Source: Qipengyuania gaetbuli (lineage in GTDB: Bacteria; Pseudomonadota; Alphaproteobacteria; Sphingomonadales; Sphingomonadaceae). Taken from it: DNA of 64,000 nt. The stretch is from NCBI RefSeq assembly GCF_020524765.1, contig NZ_JAIVLR010000001.1, positions 248,001-312,000 on the forward strand. Direction: 5' to 3'. The notes under the pieces were generated by a model. It was not told where the DNA came from. It did not search any database and saw nothing but the letters and a program-made list of their open reading frames with translations. This document shows positions 9,702 through 19,224 of this stretch, one piece after another. Numbering within the stretch: position 1 is the stretch's first letter; each line of letters opens with the position of its first letter. Position numbers and translations under genes: made by a program.

Positions 9702-10019
9702 ATGACCGAATACAGCGACCTGCAGGACCGCCTCAAGACGCGCCTTGCCGACCTGCTCGAGCGGGCGGAGGTGATCGAGGACGATCTGCGCCACCCGCTG
9801 GATGCCGATTCGAGCGAACAGGCGGTCGACCTGGCCGATGACGAGGCGCTGGAAGGCGTGGACGATGTACTTCGCGCCGAGATCGTGCAGATCCGCTATG
9901 CCCTGCAGCGGATCGAGAACGGCACCTATGGCACCTGCGCCAAATGCGGCAAGGACATCGCCCGCGCCCGGCTCGAGGCACGCCCGATCGCCACGCGCTG
10001 CATCGACTGCGCCGACTAG
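9702..10019 (+). CDS. DksA/TraR-family zinc finger protein
   Basis: The 105-residue protein has an N-terminal coiled-coil region with acidic residues (residues 5-60) and a C-terminal four-cysteine zinc finger (CAKCG...CIDC). It is shorter than E. coli DksA (151 residues) and resembles the short DksA-like proteins that bind the secondary channel of RNA polymerase. It is transcribed towards rpmE, from which it is separated by a shared terminator hairpin. Confidence 0.88.
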   Translation: MTEYSDLQDRLKTRLADLLERAEVIEDDLRHPLDADSSEQAVDLADDEALEGVDDVLRAEIVQIRYALQRIENGTYGTCAKCGKDIARARLEARPIATRCIDCAD

Positions 10020-10033
10020 GCTCCCAAACGAGA

Positions 10034-10059
10034 AAGGGCGGCCCGACCGGACCGCCCTT
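10034..10059. terminator. Bidirectional hairpin terminator
   Basis: An inverted repeat AAGGGCGG...CCGCCCTT lies between the convergent dksA-like gene and rpmE. It carries A residues on one side and T residues on the other and would serve both genes. Confidence 0.75.
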
Positions 10060-10085
10060 CCCTGATCTGTCGATCGCCGGAACGC

Positions 10086-10310
10086 TTACTTCTTGAGCGT
10101 AAGGCCGCCGAAACGCTTGTTGAAGGCTGCAACGCGGCCGCCTTCGGCGATCTGCTGCTTGCCGCCGGTCCAGGCCGGGTGGCTCGTCGGGTCGATGTCG
10201 AGCGTCAGCGTGTCGCCTTCGCTGCCCCAGGTCGAGCGAGTCTGGAATTCCGTACCATCGGTCATCTTGACCGTGATCGTGTGATAATCGGGGTGCCCTT
10301 CGGCCTTCAT
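10086..10310 (-). CDS. rpmE: 50S ribosomal protein L31
   Basis: The 74-residue product starts [10 protein letters not shown] and contains HPAWTG and FNKRFGGL, the type L31 pattern. The zinc cysteines of the CxxC form of L31 are absent, so this is the zinc-independent kind. A much longer open frame in the same phase runs to 11114 over the acyltransferase gene and is only a shadow; the ATG at 10310 gives the correct protein. Confidence 0.93.
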   Translation of the reverse strand: MKAEGHPDYHTITVKMTDGTEFQTRSTWGSEGDTLTLDIDPTSHPAWTGGKQQIAEGGRVAAFNKRFGGLTLKK

Positions 10311-10420
10311 GATAAACGTCCTTCTAGCTTCGGAACGGTTCCGACCGGTCCAGCTGTTTGTGGAGAAGGCGCGCGGGTAGCGCCGCACGCGCCGATTTGC
10401 AAGCCTTATCGCTCGCCCGG

Positions 10421-11389
10421 TCAGGCCGGCTGCCGACTTCTTACACTCCGCGTAAGCACATCGCGCAGCCAGTTGCGGACGGGCCTGTCCCAGATCTTGT
10501 CGAGATACAGGGCCAGCACGATCAGCAAAGCCCAGGACAGGCTGGCCGGGATACCTGCCGCCTCCAGCACCAGAAGGCCGGTCACGTGAATGCAGTAGAG
10601 CGGATAGGACAGGTCGCTGAGCCGGTCCGCGATCCGCACCTGCGGCACTTCGAACCTCAGCGCGAGGAACAGGGCAGCAGGGACTGCGAGCAGGACGAAT
10701 GCCAGTGCCGCGATATCGTCCTTCGTCGGCACCATGCACATGGCGGCGACCGCACCTGTCGGTACCAGCCAGGCAAGCGCGGTTTCCTTGCGGACCGCAT
10801 TGGTCCCGGCGAGATGGCGGTATGCGAGCATCCCGAGCAGGAACGGGAACGCAAGACGGGCCAGCCCGTGCGGCAGCGCAAACCAGAAAGCCCCGAACTC
10901 GTGGAACGAGGGCCCCTTGCCCAGCGCCAGTGCTGCCAGCATGATGCCGCACGCCCCGAACATCATGACAAGCGTGCGCGTCGACAGGCGATAGAGGCCG
11001 CAGGCGAATACGACATAGGCGATCATTTCGAACAGGAGCGTCCAGTAGACCGGCGTGAGCGGGAAGAGCGAGCGCGCGTCCGGATCGGGCACGAGGATCA
11101 GTGACCCTGCCCAACCGCCGACGAGCACCGTCGGCACGGCCCCGAGGAAGAGCATCGGCCAGAGGCGCGCGATGCGCAGCTTCATGAAGGTCGCGGCCGG
11201 AAGGCCTGCCGTCAGCCTTTCGCCATAGCTCATCGCGATGACAAAACCGCTCATGGCGAAGAACAGGTCGACCGCAAGAAACCCGCCGGGCACGAGGTCG
11301 GATCCACCCGGCGTATGCCAGACCATCACCGCAATCGCGGCCATGCCCCTCATGGCATCGAGAGTCGCATAGCGTGAACCCTGCATCAT
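10421..11389 (-). CDS. Acyltransferase 3 family membrane protein
   Basis: The 322-residue protein begins with [20 protein letters not shown], where the arginine and histidine are the conserved residues of acyltransferase family 3 (OafA/PlsC-unrelated). It then has [11 protein letters not shown] and about ten membrane helices. Such enzymes O-acylate polysaccharides or other envelope glycans. Its substrate cannot be told; no glycan cluster is adjacent. Confidence 0.88.
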   Translation of the reverse strand: MMQGSRYATLDAMRGMAAIAVMVWHTPGGSDLVPGGFLAVDLFFAMSGFVIAMSYGERLTAGLPAATFMKLRIARLWPMLFLGAVPTVLVGGWAGSLILVPDPDARSLFPLTPVYWTLLFEMIAYVVFACGLYRLSTRTLVMMFGACGIMLAALALGKGPSFHEFGAFWFALPHGLARLAFPFLLGMLAYRHLAGTNAVRKETALAWLVPTGAVAAMCMVPTKDDIAALAFVLLAVPAALFLALRFEVPQVRIADRLSDLSYPLYCIHVTGLLVLEAAGIPASLSWALLIVLALYLDKIWDRPVRNWLRDVLTRSVRSRQPA

Positions 11390-11464
11390 CGCAGCGGTTA
11401 CTAGCAGGTTAGGGTTATCAGGCCGTTAGCGTCCGGCGCGGACGATTGCGCGTTTTGGGGGCGC

Positions 11465-11917
11465 TTATTCCGGCGCGTCGGCGATCATCGCGGTGAACTG
11501 CACTTCGCAGGTCACCTTGCCGTCGACGCTGGCCTCGCCCGCGAACTTGCAGACGCGGGCGCGCTTCTGGACGAAGCTGGCCTTCAGATCGAGCAGCACG
11601 CCGGGCGTAACCGGCGCGCGGAACTTGGCGTTCTCGATCGCCATGAAATAGACCAGCTTGCCCGAACCTGCGAGGCCGAGGCTTTCCACCGCGAGCACGC
11701 CGGCGGCCTGCGCCAGCGCTTCGATCTGGAGCACGCCGGGCATGATCGGCGCACCGGGGAAATGCCCCTGGAAGAAGTCTTCGTTGAAGCTGACCGCCTT
11801 GACCGCGTGGATGCTCTCGTCCGGGACGAGATCCTTGACGCGGTCGACGAGCAGCAGGGGATAGCGATGCGGAAGGCGCTTCAGCACCTCGACGACGTCG
11901 AAACCGGTCTCGCTCAT
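11465..11917 (-). CDS. fabZ: 3-hydroxyacyl-[ACP] dehydratase FabZ
   Basis: The 150-residue hot-dog protein has the active-site histidine in [13 protein letters not shown] and the catalytic glutamate in [13 protein letters not shown]. FabZ dehydrates 3-hydroxyacyl-ACP in fatty acid elongation. It follows skp by 24 bases in the same direction. In most Gram-negative bacteria lpxD sits between skp and fabZ and lpxA after fabZ; neither is here. Confidence 0.95.
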   Translation of the reverse strand: MSETGFDVVEVLKRLPHRYPLLLVDRVKDLVPDESIHAVKAVSFNEDFFQGHFPGAPIMPGVLQIEALAQAAGVLAVESLGLAGSGKLVYFMAIENAKFRAPVTPGVLLDLKASFVQKRARVCKFAGEASVDGKVTCEVQFTAMIADAPE

Positions 11918-11941
11918 GCCCCTGCTCCCTGTCTTGTCAGC

Positions 11942-12622
11942 TTAGCGGCCGGTCGGCTGCGGCTGCTGTTGCTGCTGCTGAGCGGCAGCCTGCTGGCGGG
12001 CCGCAGCGACCATGAGGATCTGCTGGACCTGCTGGAAGGCACCGATCGACTGCTGGCTGGGCTGCCAGTTCTGCGGCGGCGTGATCTGCACCGAAGGCAC
12101 GCGGGCGTTGAGCGCAGCCACGACCTTTTCGGTCATGTTGGCGGCCGGAACCGAGTAGGCGACGGCGTCGGGCGCCAGGACGACCTGCACGTTGTTCTGC
12201 TGGACGACGGTCTGCAGGGCAGCGTTGTACTGCAGGAGGATCTGCTCGATCGCATAGACGCGGGCGCTGTCGATCTGGGCCGAAAGTTGGGCGCTTTCAC
12301 GGTCGAGCGTCTGGAGCTGGGTTGCCTGCGGCGTGTTCTGCGCAGCCTGCTGCTCGGCTTCGTCGAGCTGGCCGTCCTTGTTGGTGTCGAGCTGCTGGAG
12401 CAGGGTCTGGGCCTGCTGCTGCTTCTGCTGGATCTGCTGGATCTGCGAGGCATAGGTCGTCGAGATCTGCTGGTAGGCGGTTGCACGGGCCTGAGTGGCG
12501 GCAACTGCTGCCGGCGCGCTCACGATGCCGATGTTGCCGCTCACCTGCGCAGCGGCAGGCGTGGCGGCCAGTGCGGCGGCGGAAAGGCCCGCAGCGGCGA
12601 GCGTCTTGGAAATCAGTTTCAT
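11942..12622 (-). CDS. skp: OmpH/Skp-family periplasmic chaperone with an EF-hand-like loop
   Basis: The 226-residue protein has a signal peptide ending ATPAAAQ (residues 1-26), a long glutamine-rich coiled-coil core (IQQIQQKQQQAQTLLQQ) and a glutamine/proline-rich C-terminal tail. Skp-type chaperones hold unfolded outer membrane proteins for BamA. Its ATG touches the bamA stop codon, the standard partner order. It is longer than E. coli Skp (161), and residues 79-90 (DTNKDGQLDEAE) match a 12-residue EF-hand calcium loop, which is unusual for the family. Symbol given by context and family. Confidence 0.82.
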   Translation of the reverse strand: MKLISKTLAAAGLSAAALAATPAAAQVSGNIGIVSAPAAVAATQARATAYQQISTTYASQIQQIQQKQQQAQTLLQQLDTNKDGQLDEAEQQAAQNTPQATQLQTLDRESAQLSAQIDSARVYAIEQILLQYNAALQTVVQQNNVQVVLAPDAVAYSVPAANMTEKVVAALNARVPSVQITPPQNWQPSQQSIGAFQQVQQILMVAAARQQAAAQQQQQQPQPTGR

Positions 12623-15333
12623 TAGAATTGCGTTCCTACATTGAAGGAAATGGTCTTGGTGTCGTCACCCGGCTGTTTCTTGATCGTCTGGGATAGATCG
12701 ATCCTGAACGGCCCGAAGGGCGAGTTCCAGTTCACGCCGATACCCGCGGTGATGCGGGGGCTGATGCTGTCGCCGAACAGGACTTCGCGATAATATCCGC
12801 TCTCTTCGAGCGAAATTGCGTTCGCGTTACCGTCAGCATCGACTTCGTCGAACGTCTCACCGATGAGTGGATCGCCGTTCGCGTCCAGCACGGGATCACC
12901 GTCCTCGTCATAAAGCGGGCCGGTATAGACCAGCCGACCGCTGCGGACCTTCTGGAAGCTGTTCGGGAAATCGTCGAGCTGCGGGGTATCGATTGCGAAC
13001 AGCGAGCCCACGTCCACCCAGACCGAGGGACGGATGCCCATTTCGCGCACGCCCGAACCCAGCGGAATCTCGAGCTCTGCACGGGCGAGGTAATAGGCGC
13101 GGCCACCCAGCGCATCGTCGAAGGCGCGGTTCTTGGTCTCGCGGAACTGGTCGATCGTCTCGAGCACGCGCGGCGTCGTCGGATCGGCATCGTCGTCGAG
13201 GTACTGCAGGCGCACAACGCGCGGACCCACGCCGCGAATGTCGAAGCCGCGGAACTGCGGTTCGCCAAGGAAGAAGCGGTCGGTCAGGCGGACGTCGTCG
13301 AAGCCGGGCTCTGCACGTTCGCTGAGAGCATGGATCCAGCCGCCTTCCGCGTTGAGCGAGAAGATGAGGCCGCTGCCGAGGTCGAACCACTTGCCCATGC
13401 GCGAACGCATGCGCAGGTATTTCACATTGCCGCCCAGGCCGGCGAATTCGCCGGTGATGCTGATCTGTTCGCCGCGCGTGGGACGGATGCGGCTGTCGAG
13501 ATTGTCGAAGTTCAGCGTCGCGCCGAGGATCGAGACGGTCCGCGTGCCGACCGCTTCGCAGATGAAGCGCGACTGCTGGCATTCGGGTTCGCCGTCGCCG
13601 TCGATGTCGGAGAAGAAGCCGCTGCCGATCGACACGTCTTCATACTGCAGCGTGTAGCTGCCGACGAGCGACATGTATTCCGAAAGCGGTACGCCGGCAC
13701 GCAGGCTGAAGCCGGTCTGCGCCTGCTTGTAGCGGTTGAAATCGGTCGCGAAGAAGTCATTGTCGTATTCGCGGTGATAGATGTCCGCGCCGAGCGAGAT
13801 GTTGCGGTCGAACACATAGGGTTCGGCAAAGCTCACCTGCGCCGACTTGGAATAGCGCGAATAGTTGACGCTGAGGCCGATGGTCTGGCCGCGGCCGCGG
13901 AAGTTGCGCTGGCGGATCGAGCCGGCGAGGATGAAGCTCTGGATCGAGGAGAAACCGGCCGAAAGCTGCAGTTCCCCGGTCGGCTGTTCCTCGATATTGG
14001 CTTCGAGCACGATGCGGTCGGGGGCGCTGCCTTCCGACTGGGCGATCTCGAAGTTTTCCTGGAAATAGCCGAGCGAGTTGATGCGCGCTTCCGAACGCTT
14101 GATCGCGAGGCTGTTGAAGGCATCGCCTTCCGACACACGGAATTCGCGGCGCACGACCTTGTCCTGCGTCAGCGTGTTGCCGTTGACGTCGATACGTTCG
14201 ACATAGACGCGCGGCGCTTCGCGGATGGCGAAGGTCACGTCCATGGTCAGGGTTTCGGGGTTGCGAGTGAACTGCGGGGCAACGTCGGCAAAGGCATAGC
14301 CGAAGGTGCCGGCCAGTTCGGTCAGCTGCTCGACGGTGTTCTCGACGCGTTCGGCATCGTACCATTCGCCGCTCTGCATCGGCAGGCGCTGGGTCATGGT
14401 GTCGCTGTCGAAGTCGCGCAGCTGGCTTTCGACCTTCACGTCGCCGAACTTGTAGCGCTCGCCCTCTTCCACCACGTAGGTGATGATGAAATCTTCCTTG
14501 TCCGGCGTCAGCTCGGCGACGGCGGAAACGACGCGGAAGTCGGCATAGCCCTGCGTCAGGTAGAAGGTACGCAGCTGCTGCTGGTCGAAGGCCAGGCGGT
14601 CGGGGTCGTAGCTCGTGTTGGAACTGAAGAAGGTCCACAGGCGCGACTGCTTGGTGACCATTTCGCCGCGCAGCTTGCCGTCCGAAAACGCCTCGTTGCC
14701 GATGATGTTGATCTGGCGGATCTTCGACTTGGGACCTTCCTCGATCTCGAAGACGATATCGACGCGGTTCTGGCTCAGCTGCACGAGCTTGGGTTCGACC
14801 GTGGCGGCGAAGCGGCCTTGGCGCTTGTAAAGCTCGATGATGCGCGCGACGTCGGCGCGGACCTTTGAACGCGTGAAGATCTGGCGGGGCGCGAGGCGGA
14901 TTTCCGGCAGGATCTTGTCGTTCTTGATCCGGTCGTTGCCTTCCAGGATGATGCGGTTGATCACCGGGTTCTCGACCACGGTGATGACCACGTCGCCGTT
15001 GTTGTTCGTCACCGAAACGGTGGAGAACAGTTCGGTCGCCGACAGGTCCTTGATGACCTGGTCGCCCGCTGCGGCGGTATAGGCATCGCCCGGACGCAGG
15101 CGGATGTAGGAAAGGATGGTCTGCGGTTCGAGACGCTGGGCACCGGCAACGGCGATCGAGCGGACCGTGTCTTCACGGAACATCGACTGCGGGGCAGCCT
15201 GCTCGCCTTCCTGGGTGTCCTGCGCCAGTGCCACCACCGGCACGCCGGCCAGCACCGTTCCGGCCAGCAGTCCGGCGACGAGGCGCGCGCCGTGGGGTTT
15301 CCTATTGCTCGCGGCGTTCGCAAATCCAGTCAT
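12622..15333 (-). CDS. bamA: Outer membrane protein assembly factor BamA
   Basis: From the ATG at 15333 the protein has 903 residues: signal peptide ending VVALAQ, five POTRA repeats (about residues 60-430) and a C-terminal beta-barrel containing the loop 6 signature RGFDIRG and a terminal phenylalanine (NVGTQF). BamA inserts beta-barrel proteins into the outer membrane. Insertions in the barrel around DGDGEPECQQ and DEDGDPVLDANGD are acidic and may be surface loops. The frame is open to 15417, but the start before MTGFANAASN gives a normal signal peptide. Confidence 0.96.
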   Translation of the reverse strand: MTGFANAASNRKPHGARLVAGLLAGTVLAGVPVVALAQDTQEGEQAAPQSMFREDTVRSIAVAGAQRLEPQTILSYIRLRPGDAYTAAAGDQVIKDLSATELFSTVSVTNNNGDVVITVVENPVINRIILEGNDRIKNDKILPEIRLAPRQIFTRSKVRADVARIIELYKRQGRFAATVEPKLVQLSQNRVDIVFEIEEGPKSKIRQINIIGNEAFSDGKLRGEMVTKQSRLWTFFSSNTSYDPDRLAFDQQQLRTFYLTQGYADFRVVSAVAELTPDKEDFIITYVVEEGERYKFGDVKVESQLRDFDSDTMTQRLPMQSGEWYDAERVENTVEQLTELAGTFGYAFADVAPQFTRNPETLTMDVTFAIREAPRVYVERIDVNGNTLTQDKVVRREFRVSEGDAFNSLAIKRSEARINSLGYFQENFEIAQSEGSAPDRIVLEANIEEQPTGELQLSAGFSSIQSFILAGSIRQRNFRGRGQTIGLSVNYSRYSKSAQVSFAEPYVFDRNISLGADIYHREYDNDFFATDFNRYKQAQTGFSLRAGVPLSEYMSLVGSYTLQYEDVSIGSGFFSDIDGDGEPECQQSRFICEAVGTRTVSILGATLNFDNLDSRIRPTRGEQISITGEFAGLGGNVKYLRMRSRMGKWFDLGSGLIFSLNAEGGWIHALSERAEPGFDDVRLTDRFFLGEPQFRGFDIRGVGPRVVRLQYLDDDADPTTPRVLETIDQFRETKNRAFDDALGGRAYYLARAELEIPLGSGVREMGIRPSVWVDVGSLFAIDTPQLDDFPNSFQKVRSGRLVYTGPLYDEDGDPVLDANGDPLIGETFDEVDADGNANAISLEESGYYREVLFGDSISPRITAGIGVNWNSPFGPFRIDLSQTIKKQPGDDTKTISFNVGTQF

Positions 15334-15466
15334 CGACAAGGGAGTTCCCGTCCTCAAAAATACAAAAGACGCCTTGCGGAGCGTCTGGAGGCCCCCTGCC
15401 CCATGCGCGCCAGGCAATCAAGCCGTGTGACGCCGCAATCGCGCCTTCACAAGACCCTGTCCCCGC

Positions 15467-16600
15467 CTAATTCCCGAAGAAGGGGAGTTTGGCGATATCG
15501 ATGAAGGTGACGAATACCATCAGTGCAAGCACGATTGCCACACCGGCCCGGTAGGCCACCTCCGTACTACGGGGGCCCAGCGGTTTGCGGCGGACTGCTT
15601 CCGCTGCGTAAAATGCCAGGTGTCCGCCGTCGAGCGCCGGGATTGGCAGGAGGTTGATGAATGCCAAGTTAAGCGAGATCAGCGCTGCCAGGTTGAAGAA
15701 TGCAAGCGGCCCAAGGCTCAACTGTTCGCCGGCAAACTTGCCGATCGTGACTGGTCCGCCCAGTTCCTTGACCGACCTGTCGCCCACGACGATCTGCTTG
15801 ATTCCGGTCACCATCATGTCGACCAGCTTGCCGGTCTGCTCGACCGACAGACGCGTCGCCTCGATCACGCCCACGGGCTCGAACGACATGGCCGAGGAAT
15901 AGATTCCGATGCGTCCGATGCGCGAGACGTTGCCGAAGCGGTCCTCTTCCTCGACGTCGGCGATGGTCACCGGAACGTCGAGCGTGCCGCCGTCGCGTTC
16001 CACGCGCATGACGATGTCCTTGCCCGGGTACATCATGACCCGGTCCTGGATGTCGTCGAATTCCGTTACCCTGTCGCCATCGATGGCGACGATCCGGTCG
16101 CCTTCCTCGATCCCGGCATCGCGCGCAGCCGATTCCTCGGAAAAGCGCACGACCACATTGGTTTGTTCGGGATCGGCGATCACGGGCTTGCCGAACATCA
16201 TGAAGAAACTGGCGAGGATCGCGAGCGTCACGAGGATGTTCATCGCCGGACCGGCAAAGACGATCAGCGCCCGCTTGCCGAGGCTGGCGTGGTGGAAGCT
16301 GCCTTCCCGCTCTTCCGGCGTCGCATTGGCGATCTCTTCGGGATTGGGAACGCTGGCCGGGTTCATGTCGCCCTTGAACTGGACATAGCCACCCAGCGGC
16401 AGGGCGCTGAGTTTCCACCGCGTGCCATGTTTGTCGGTGAAGCCTGCGATTTCCTTGCCGAAACCTACCGAGAAGGCTTCTGCCTTAACCCCGAACCAGC
16501 GGCCCACGAGATAGTGGCCCAGTTCGTGCAACGTCACCAGCGGCCCCAGCAGCAGCGGGAAACCGATGATGTACATCCAGAAGGGGATCGATCCGTCCAA
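15467..16600 (-). CDS. rseP: RIP metalloprotease RseP
   Basis: The protein (377 residues from TTG 16600) shows the site-2 protease features: HELGH zinc motif in the first helix, a central PDZ domain (about residues 115-200) and the second zinc-binding segment NLLPIPALDGGHL. RseP cleaves anti-sigma factors and signal peptide remnants in the inner membrane. TTG 16600 lies two bases after the dxr stop; the ATG at 16576 (MYIIGF) is an alternative start, and an open frame reaching 16651 overlaps dxr. Confidence 0.93.
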   Translation of the reverse strand: MDGSIPFWMYIIGFPLLLGPLVTLHELGHYLVGRWFGVKAEAFSVGFGKEIAGFTDKHGTRWKLSALPLGGYVQFKGDMNPASVPNPEEIANATPEEREGSFHHASLGKRALIVFAGPAMNILVTLAILASFFMMFGKPVIADPEQTNVVVRFSEESAARDAGIEEGDRIVAIDGDRVTEFDDIQDRVMMYPGKDIVMRVERDGGTLDVPVTIADVEEEDRFGNVSRIGRIGIYSSAMSFEPVGVIEATRLSVEQTGKLVDMMVTGIKQIVVGDRSVKELGGPVTIGKFAGEQLSLGPLAFFNLAALISLNLAFINLLPIPALDGGHLAFYAAEAVRRKPLGPRSTEVAYRAGVAIVLALMVFVTFIDIAKLPFFGN

Positions 16601-16601
16601 C

Positions 16602-17759
16602 TCAGCAATGCTCCAGCATGGCGCTTGCGCGCATCCGCGCATCCTCGTCAACGCGCAGGACCTCTTCGAGGGTCCGCGGCGGTGATGGAAGTTCGGTTTC
16701 CGTAAGAATGCGCTCCACCATTAGCGCAATCCGGCTGAACGGGATGTTACCTGCGAGGAAGGCCGCCACGGCGACCTCGTTTGCTGCATTGAGTACGGCA
16801 GGGGCTGCCCCGCCCGCCTGCGCCGCCTCGCGCGCCAGCCGCGTGGCGGGAAAGCGCTCCTCGTCCGGCGCGTGGAAGGTCAGTTCCCCGATTGCCGCGA
16901 GGTCGAGCGGGTCCATCGGCGTCTCCATGCGTGCAGGGTATGCGAGGCAGGAGGCAATCGGCACGCGCATGTCGGAAGGGCCGAGCTGCGCCAGCGTCGA
17001 TCCGTCGCGATATTCGACCATCGAATGGATCACGCTTTGCGGGTGCACCACGATACGGATGCGGTCGAGGCCGACGGGGAACAGGTGATGCGCCTCGATC
17101 AGTTCGAGGCCCTTGTTGAACATGGTCGCGCTGTCGACGCTGATCTTGGCGCCCATGTCCCAGTTGGGATGCGCGATGGCCTGCGCAGGCGTCGCCTTGT
17201 CGAGCTGCTCTTTCGTCCAGGTGCGCAGCGGCCCGCCGCTGGCGGTCAGCGTGATGGTGCGCACTTCTTCCATCTTGCCGCCCTGAAGGCACTGGAAGAT
17301 GGCATTGTGTTCGCTGTCGACGGGCAGCAGGCGCGCGCCGTGTTTGGCGACGGCGGCGGTCATGACCTCGCCGGCCGACACCAGCGCTTCCTTGTTGGCG
17401 AGGGCGACGGTCGTGCCCTGCTCGATCGCTGCCATGACCGGGCCGAGCCCTGCACAGCCGACGATGGCCGCCATAACGATATCGACCTTGCGCGAAGCCG
17501 CTTCGCACAGCGCCTTGCGCCCTGCGGCAGCTTCGATACCCGAGCCTGCCAGCGCGTCCTTCAGCGCCTCGTAATGCTTCTCGTCCGCGATAACCGCGAC
17601 GTCAGCCTCGAACTCGCGCGCCAGCCGGGCGAGGTCCGCGACATTGGAATGCGCCGTCAGCGCCGCGACCTGCCATTCGCCGCGATTGCGCCGCACGAGG
17701 TCGAGTGTGGAGGCGCCGACCGATCCGGTGGCACCAAGGATGGAAATGCTGCGTGTCAT
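16602..17759 (-). CDS. dxr: 1-deoxy-D-xylulose 5-phosphate reductoisomerase
   Basis: The 385-residue enzyme has the NADPH-binding ILGATGSVG at its N-terminus and the metal and substrate motif PVDSEHNAIFQ. It performs the first committed step of the MEP isoprenoid pathway. It overlaps the end of cdsA by four bases and is part of the frr-uppS-cdsA-dxr-rseP-bamA run. Confidence 0.96.
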   Translation of the reverse strand: MTRSISILGATGSVGASTLDLVRRNRGEWQVAALTAHSNVADLARLAREFEADVAVIADEKHYEALKDALAGSGIEAAAGRKALCEAASRKVDIVMAAIVGCAGLGPVMAAIEQGTTVALANKEALVSAGEVMTAAVAKHGARLLPVDSEHNAIFQCLQGGKMEEVRTITLTASGGPLRTWTKEQLDKATPAQAIAHPNWDMGAKISVDSATMFNKGLELIEAHHLFPVGLDRIRIVVHPQSVIHSMVEYRDGSTLAQLGPSDMRVPIASCLAYPARMETPMDPLDLAAIGELTFHAPDEERFPATRLAREAAQAGGAAPAVLNAANEVAVAAFLAGNIPFSRIALMVERILTETELPSPPRTLEEVLRVDEDARMRASAMLEHC

Positions 17760-18460
17760 GCAGGCATGCCGAGGAACAGGCCCGCAATCAGCACGACGGG
17801 GATCATCCCGTCGGTACGATCGAAGACGCCGCCGTGGCCCGGAATGAGGTTCGAGCTGTCCTTCACGCCCGCCTTCCGCTTGAGCCAGCTTTCGAAGAAA
17901 TCACCCGACTGTGCCGCCACCGCCAGCACCGTGCCGATCAGCACGATGATGCCCGTCTCGCGCAGATCGAAGCCCATGGTGGTCGGGCCACTGGTTTGGC
18001 GGGCTGCGAAATAGATGAAGGCGGCAAGCCATGCGCTTGCTCCGACGAAGCCGCCGAGCAGCCCGGCCCAGGTCTTGGACGGGCTGATGGATGGCGCGAT
18101 TTTCGGCCCGCCGAGCGCGCGCCCGAAGAAATAGGCGCAGGTATCGACGGCGATGACCGTCCCCACCACGCCGACGATCATGGGCGCAGGAAGGTGTGTC
18201 AGGACGATGCCCGCTGCCGCGATGTAGAGCGTGCCGGCGATGATGCCGACGAAGCGGTTGGCCGCCTTTCCGGTCGCCTTCAGTACCAGCAGGACGAATT
18301 CCACCAGCGTCGCCAGCACGACCGCGATGATGAACCAGTCGAGCCACGGGTCGCCTGCGACAAGGGCGCCGGTAGCCACCGCCAGCATTACGACTGCCGA
18401 AGCAATCCGGACCGGCAGGTCGGCATTCTTTTTCGGCGCCAAGGCCTCAGCGTCCCCCAA
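17756..18460 (-). CDS. cdsA: Phosphatidate cytidylyltransferase CdsA
   Basis: The polytopic membrane protein (about 234 residues) contains the CdsA region DTCAYFFGRALGG followed by SPSKTWAG and the C-terminal signature DFFESWLKRKAGVKD...PGHGGVFDRTD. It makes CDP-diacylglycerol for phospholipid synthesis, which feeds pssA and psd elsewhere in this window. No ATG fits well: I chose TTG 18460, which overlaps the uppS stop; ATG 18496 deeper inside uppS is possible. Confidence 0.9.
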   Translation of the reverse strand: MGDAEALAPKKNADLPVRIASAVVMLAVATGALVAGDPWLDWFIIAVVLATLVEFVLLVLKATGKAANRFVGIIAGTLYIAAAGIVLTHLPAPMIVGVVGTVIAVDTCAYFFGRALGGPKIAPSISPSKTWAGLLGGFVGASAWLAAFIYFAARQTSGPTTMGFDLRETGIIVLIGTVLAVAAQSGDFFESWLKRKAGVKDSSNLIPGHGGVFDRTDGMIPVVLIAGLFLGMPA

Positions 18461-19148
18461 ATCGTCTCTCCCGCCCGGCAAACTGGTCGAGCGCATCCAT
18501 CAGATGCGCCGGCGTGAAGTCGGGCCACAACACATCGGTGAAGATCATTTCCGCATATGCGGCCTGCCACAAGAGGAAATTGGACAGGCGTACCTCGCCG
18601 CTGGTGCGGATCAGCAGGTCGAGCGGCGGGAGGTCGGCGGTGTAGAGGTTGGCGGCGATGCTTTCCTCGGTCACCCCGCCAGAAGCAGCCGCCTTGGCCG
18701 CGGCCTGCACGATTTCCGCCTGCGCCCCGTAATTGAGCGCGACGGCCAGCGTGCGCGAACCGTGCGCGGTCTTTGCCAACGCATCCTCGAGCATTTCGAC
18801 GATATCGGGCGCAAGCGATTGCCAGTCGCCGATTATCTTCAGCCTCACGTCGTTGGCGATGAACTCGGGTAGGTCCGATTTGATGAACTTGCGCATCAGG
18901 TTCATCAGGTCGTCGACCTCTTCTTCCGGACGCTTCCAGTTCTCGCTGCTGAAGGCATAGAGCGTCAGGCACTCGATCGAGGTGTCCTTCAGGCTGCGCA
19001 CGAGCTCGCGCACGGCCTCCACGCCCTTCCTGTGGCCCATCACCCGCGGCAGGTGCTTGCGCTTCGCCCAGCGGCCGTTGCCATCCATGATGATGGCGAC
19101 GTGGCGGGCGGTCTTTTCGGGAGAGGTCACAGCGCCATCCGATCGCAC
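18447..19148 (-). CDS. uppS: Undecaprenyl diphosphate synthase (isoprenyl transferase)
   Basis: The 233-residue cis-prenyltransferase carries the catalytic motif HVAIIMDGNGRWAK near the N-terminus and TLYAFSSENWKRP in the middle, ending with the conserved DVLWPDF segment. It makes the C55 lipid carrier for peptidoglycan. ATG 19148 is used; a GTG six codons further in would also fit. Confidence 0.95.
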   Translation of the reverse strand: MRSDGAVTSPEKTARHVAIIMDGNGRWAKRKHLPRVMGHRKGVEAVRELVRSLKDTSIECLTLYAFSSENWKRPEEEVDDLMNLMRKFIKSDLPEFIANDVRLKIIGDWQSLAPDIVEMLEDALAKTAHGSRTLAVALNYGAQAEIVQAAAKAAASGGVTEESIAANLYTADLPPLDLLIRTSGEVRLSNFLLWQAAYAEMIFTDVLWPDFTPAHLMDALDQFAGRERRFGGR

Positions 19149-19224
19149 AGGGCGAAGGCGGGCCGCATCGGCGCTCCTGCCTGCACGAACGGCCCGGGGC
19201 CGCGGCAGGCTGGCGCCGCGCGGC

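Noticed and set aside
10311..11114. N-terminal extension of L31 to 342 residues
   Set aside because: The extra sequence runs over the acyltransferase gene in another frame; ribosomal protein L31 is complete from 10310.
13330..14868. 512-codon open frame opposite bamA
   Set aside because: Shadow of the bamA codon pattern on the other strand; no domain or ribosome binding site. The similar long frames opposite kup (1104-2459) and dnaX (50981-52873) were rejected for the same reason.
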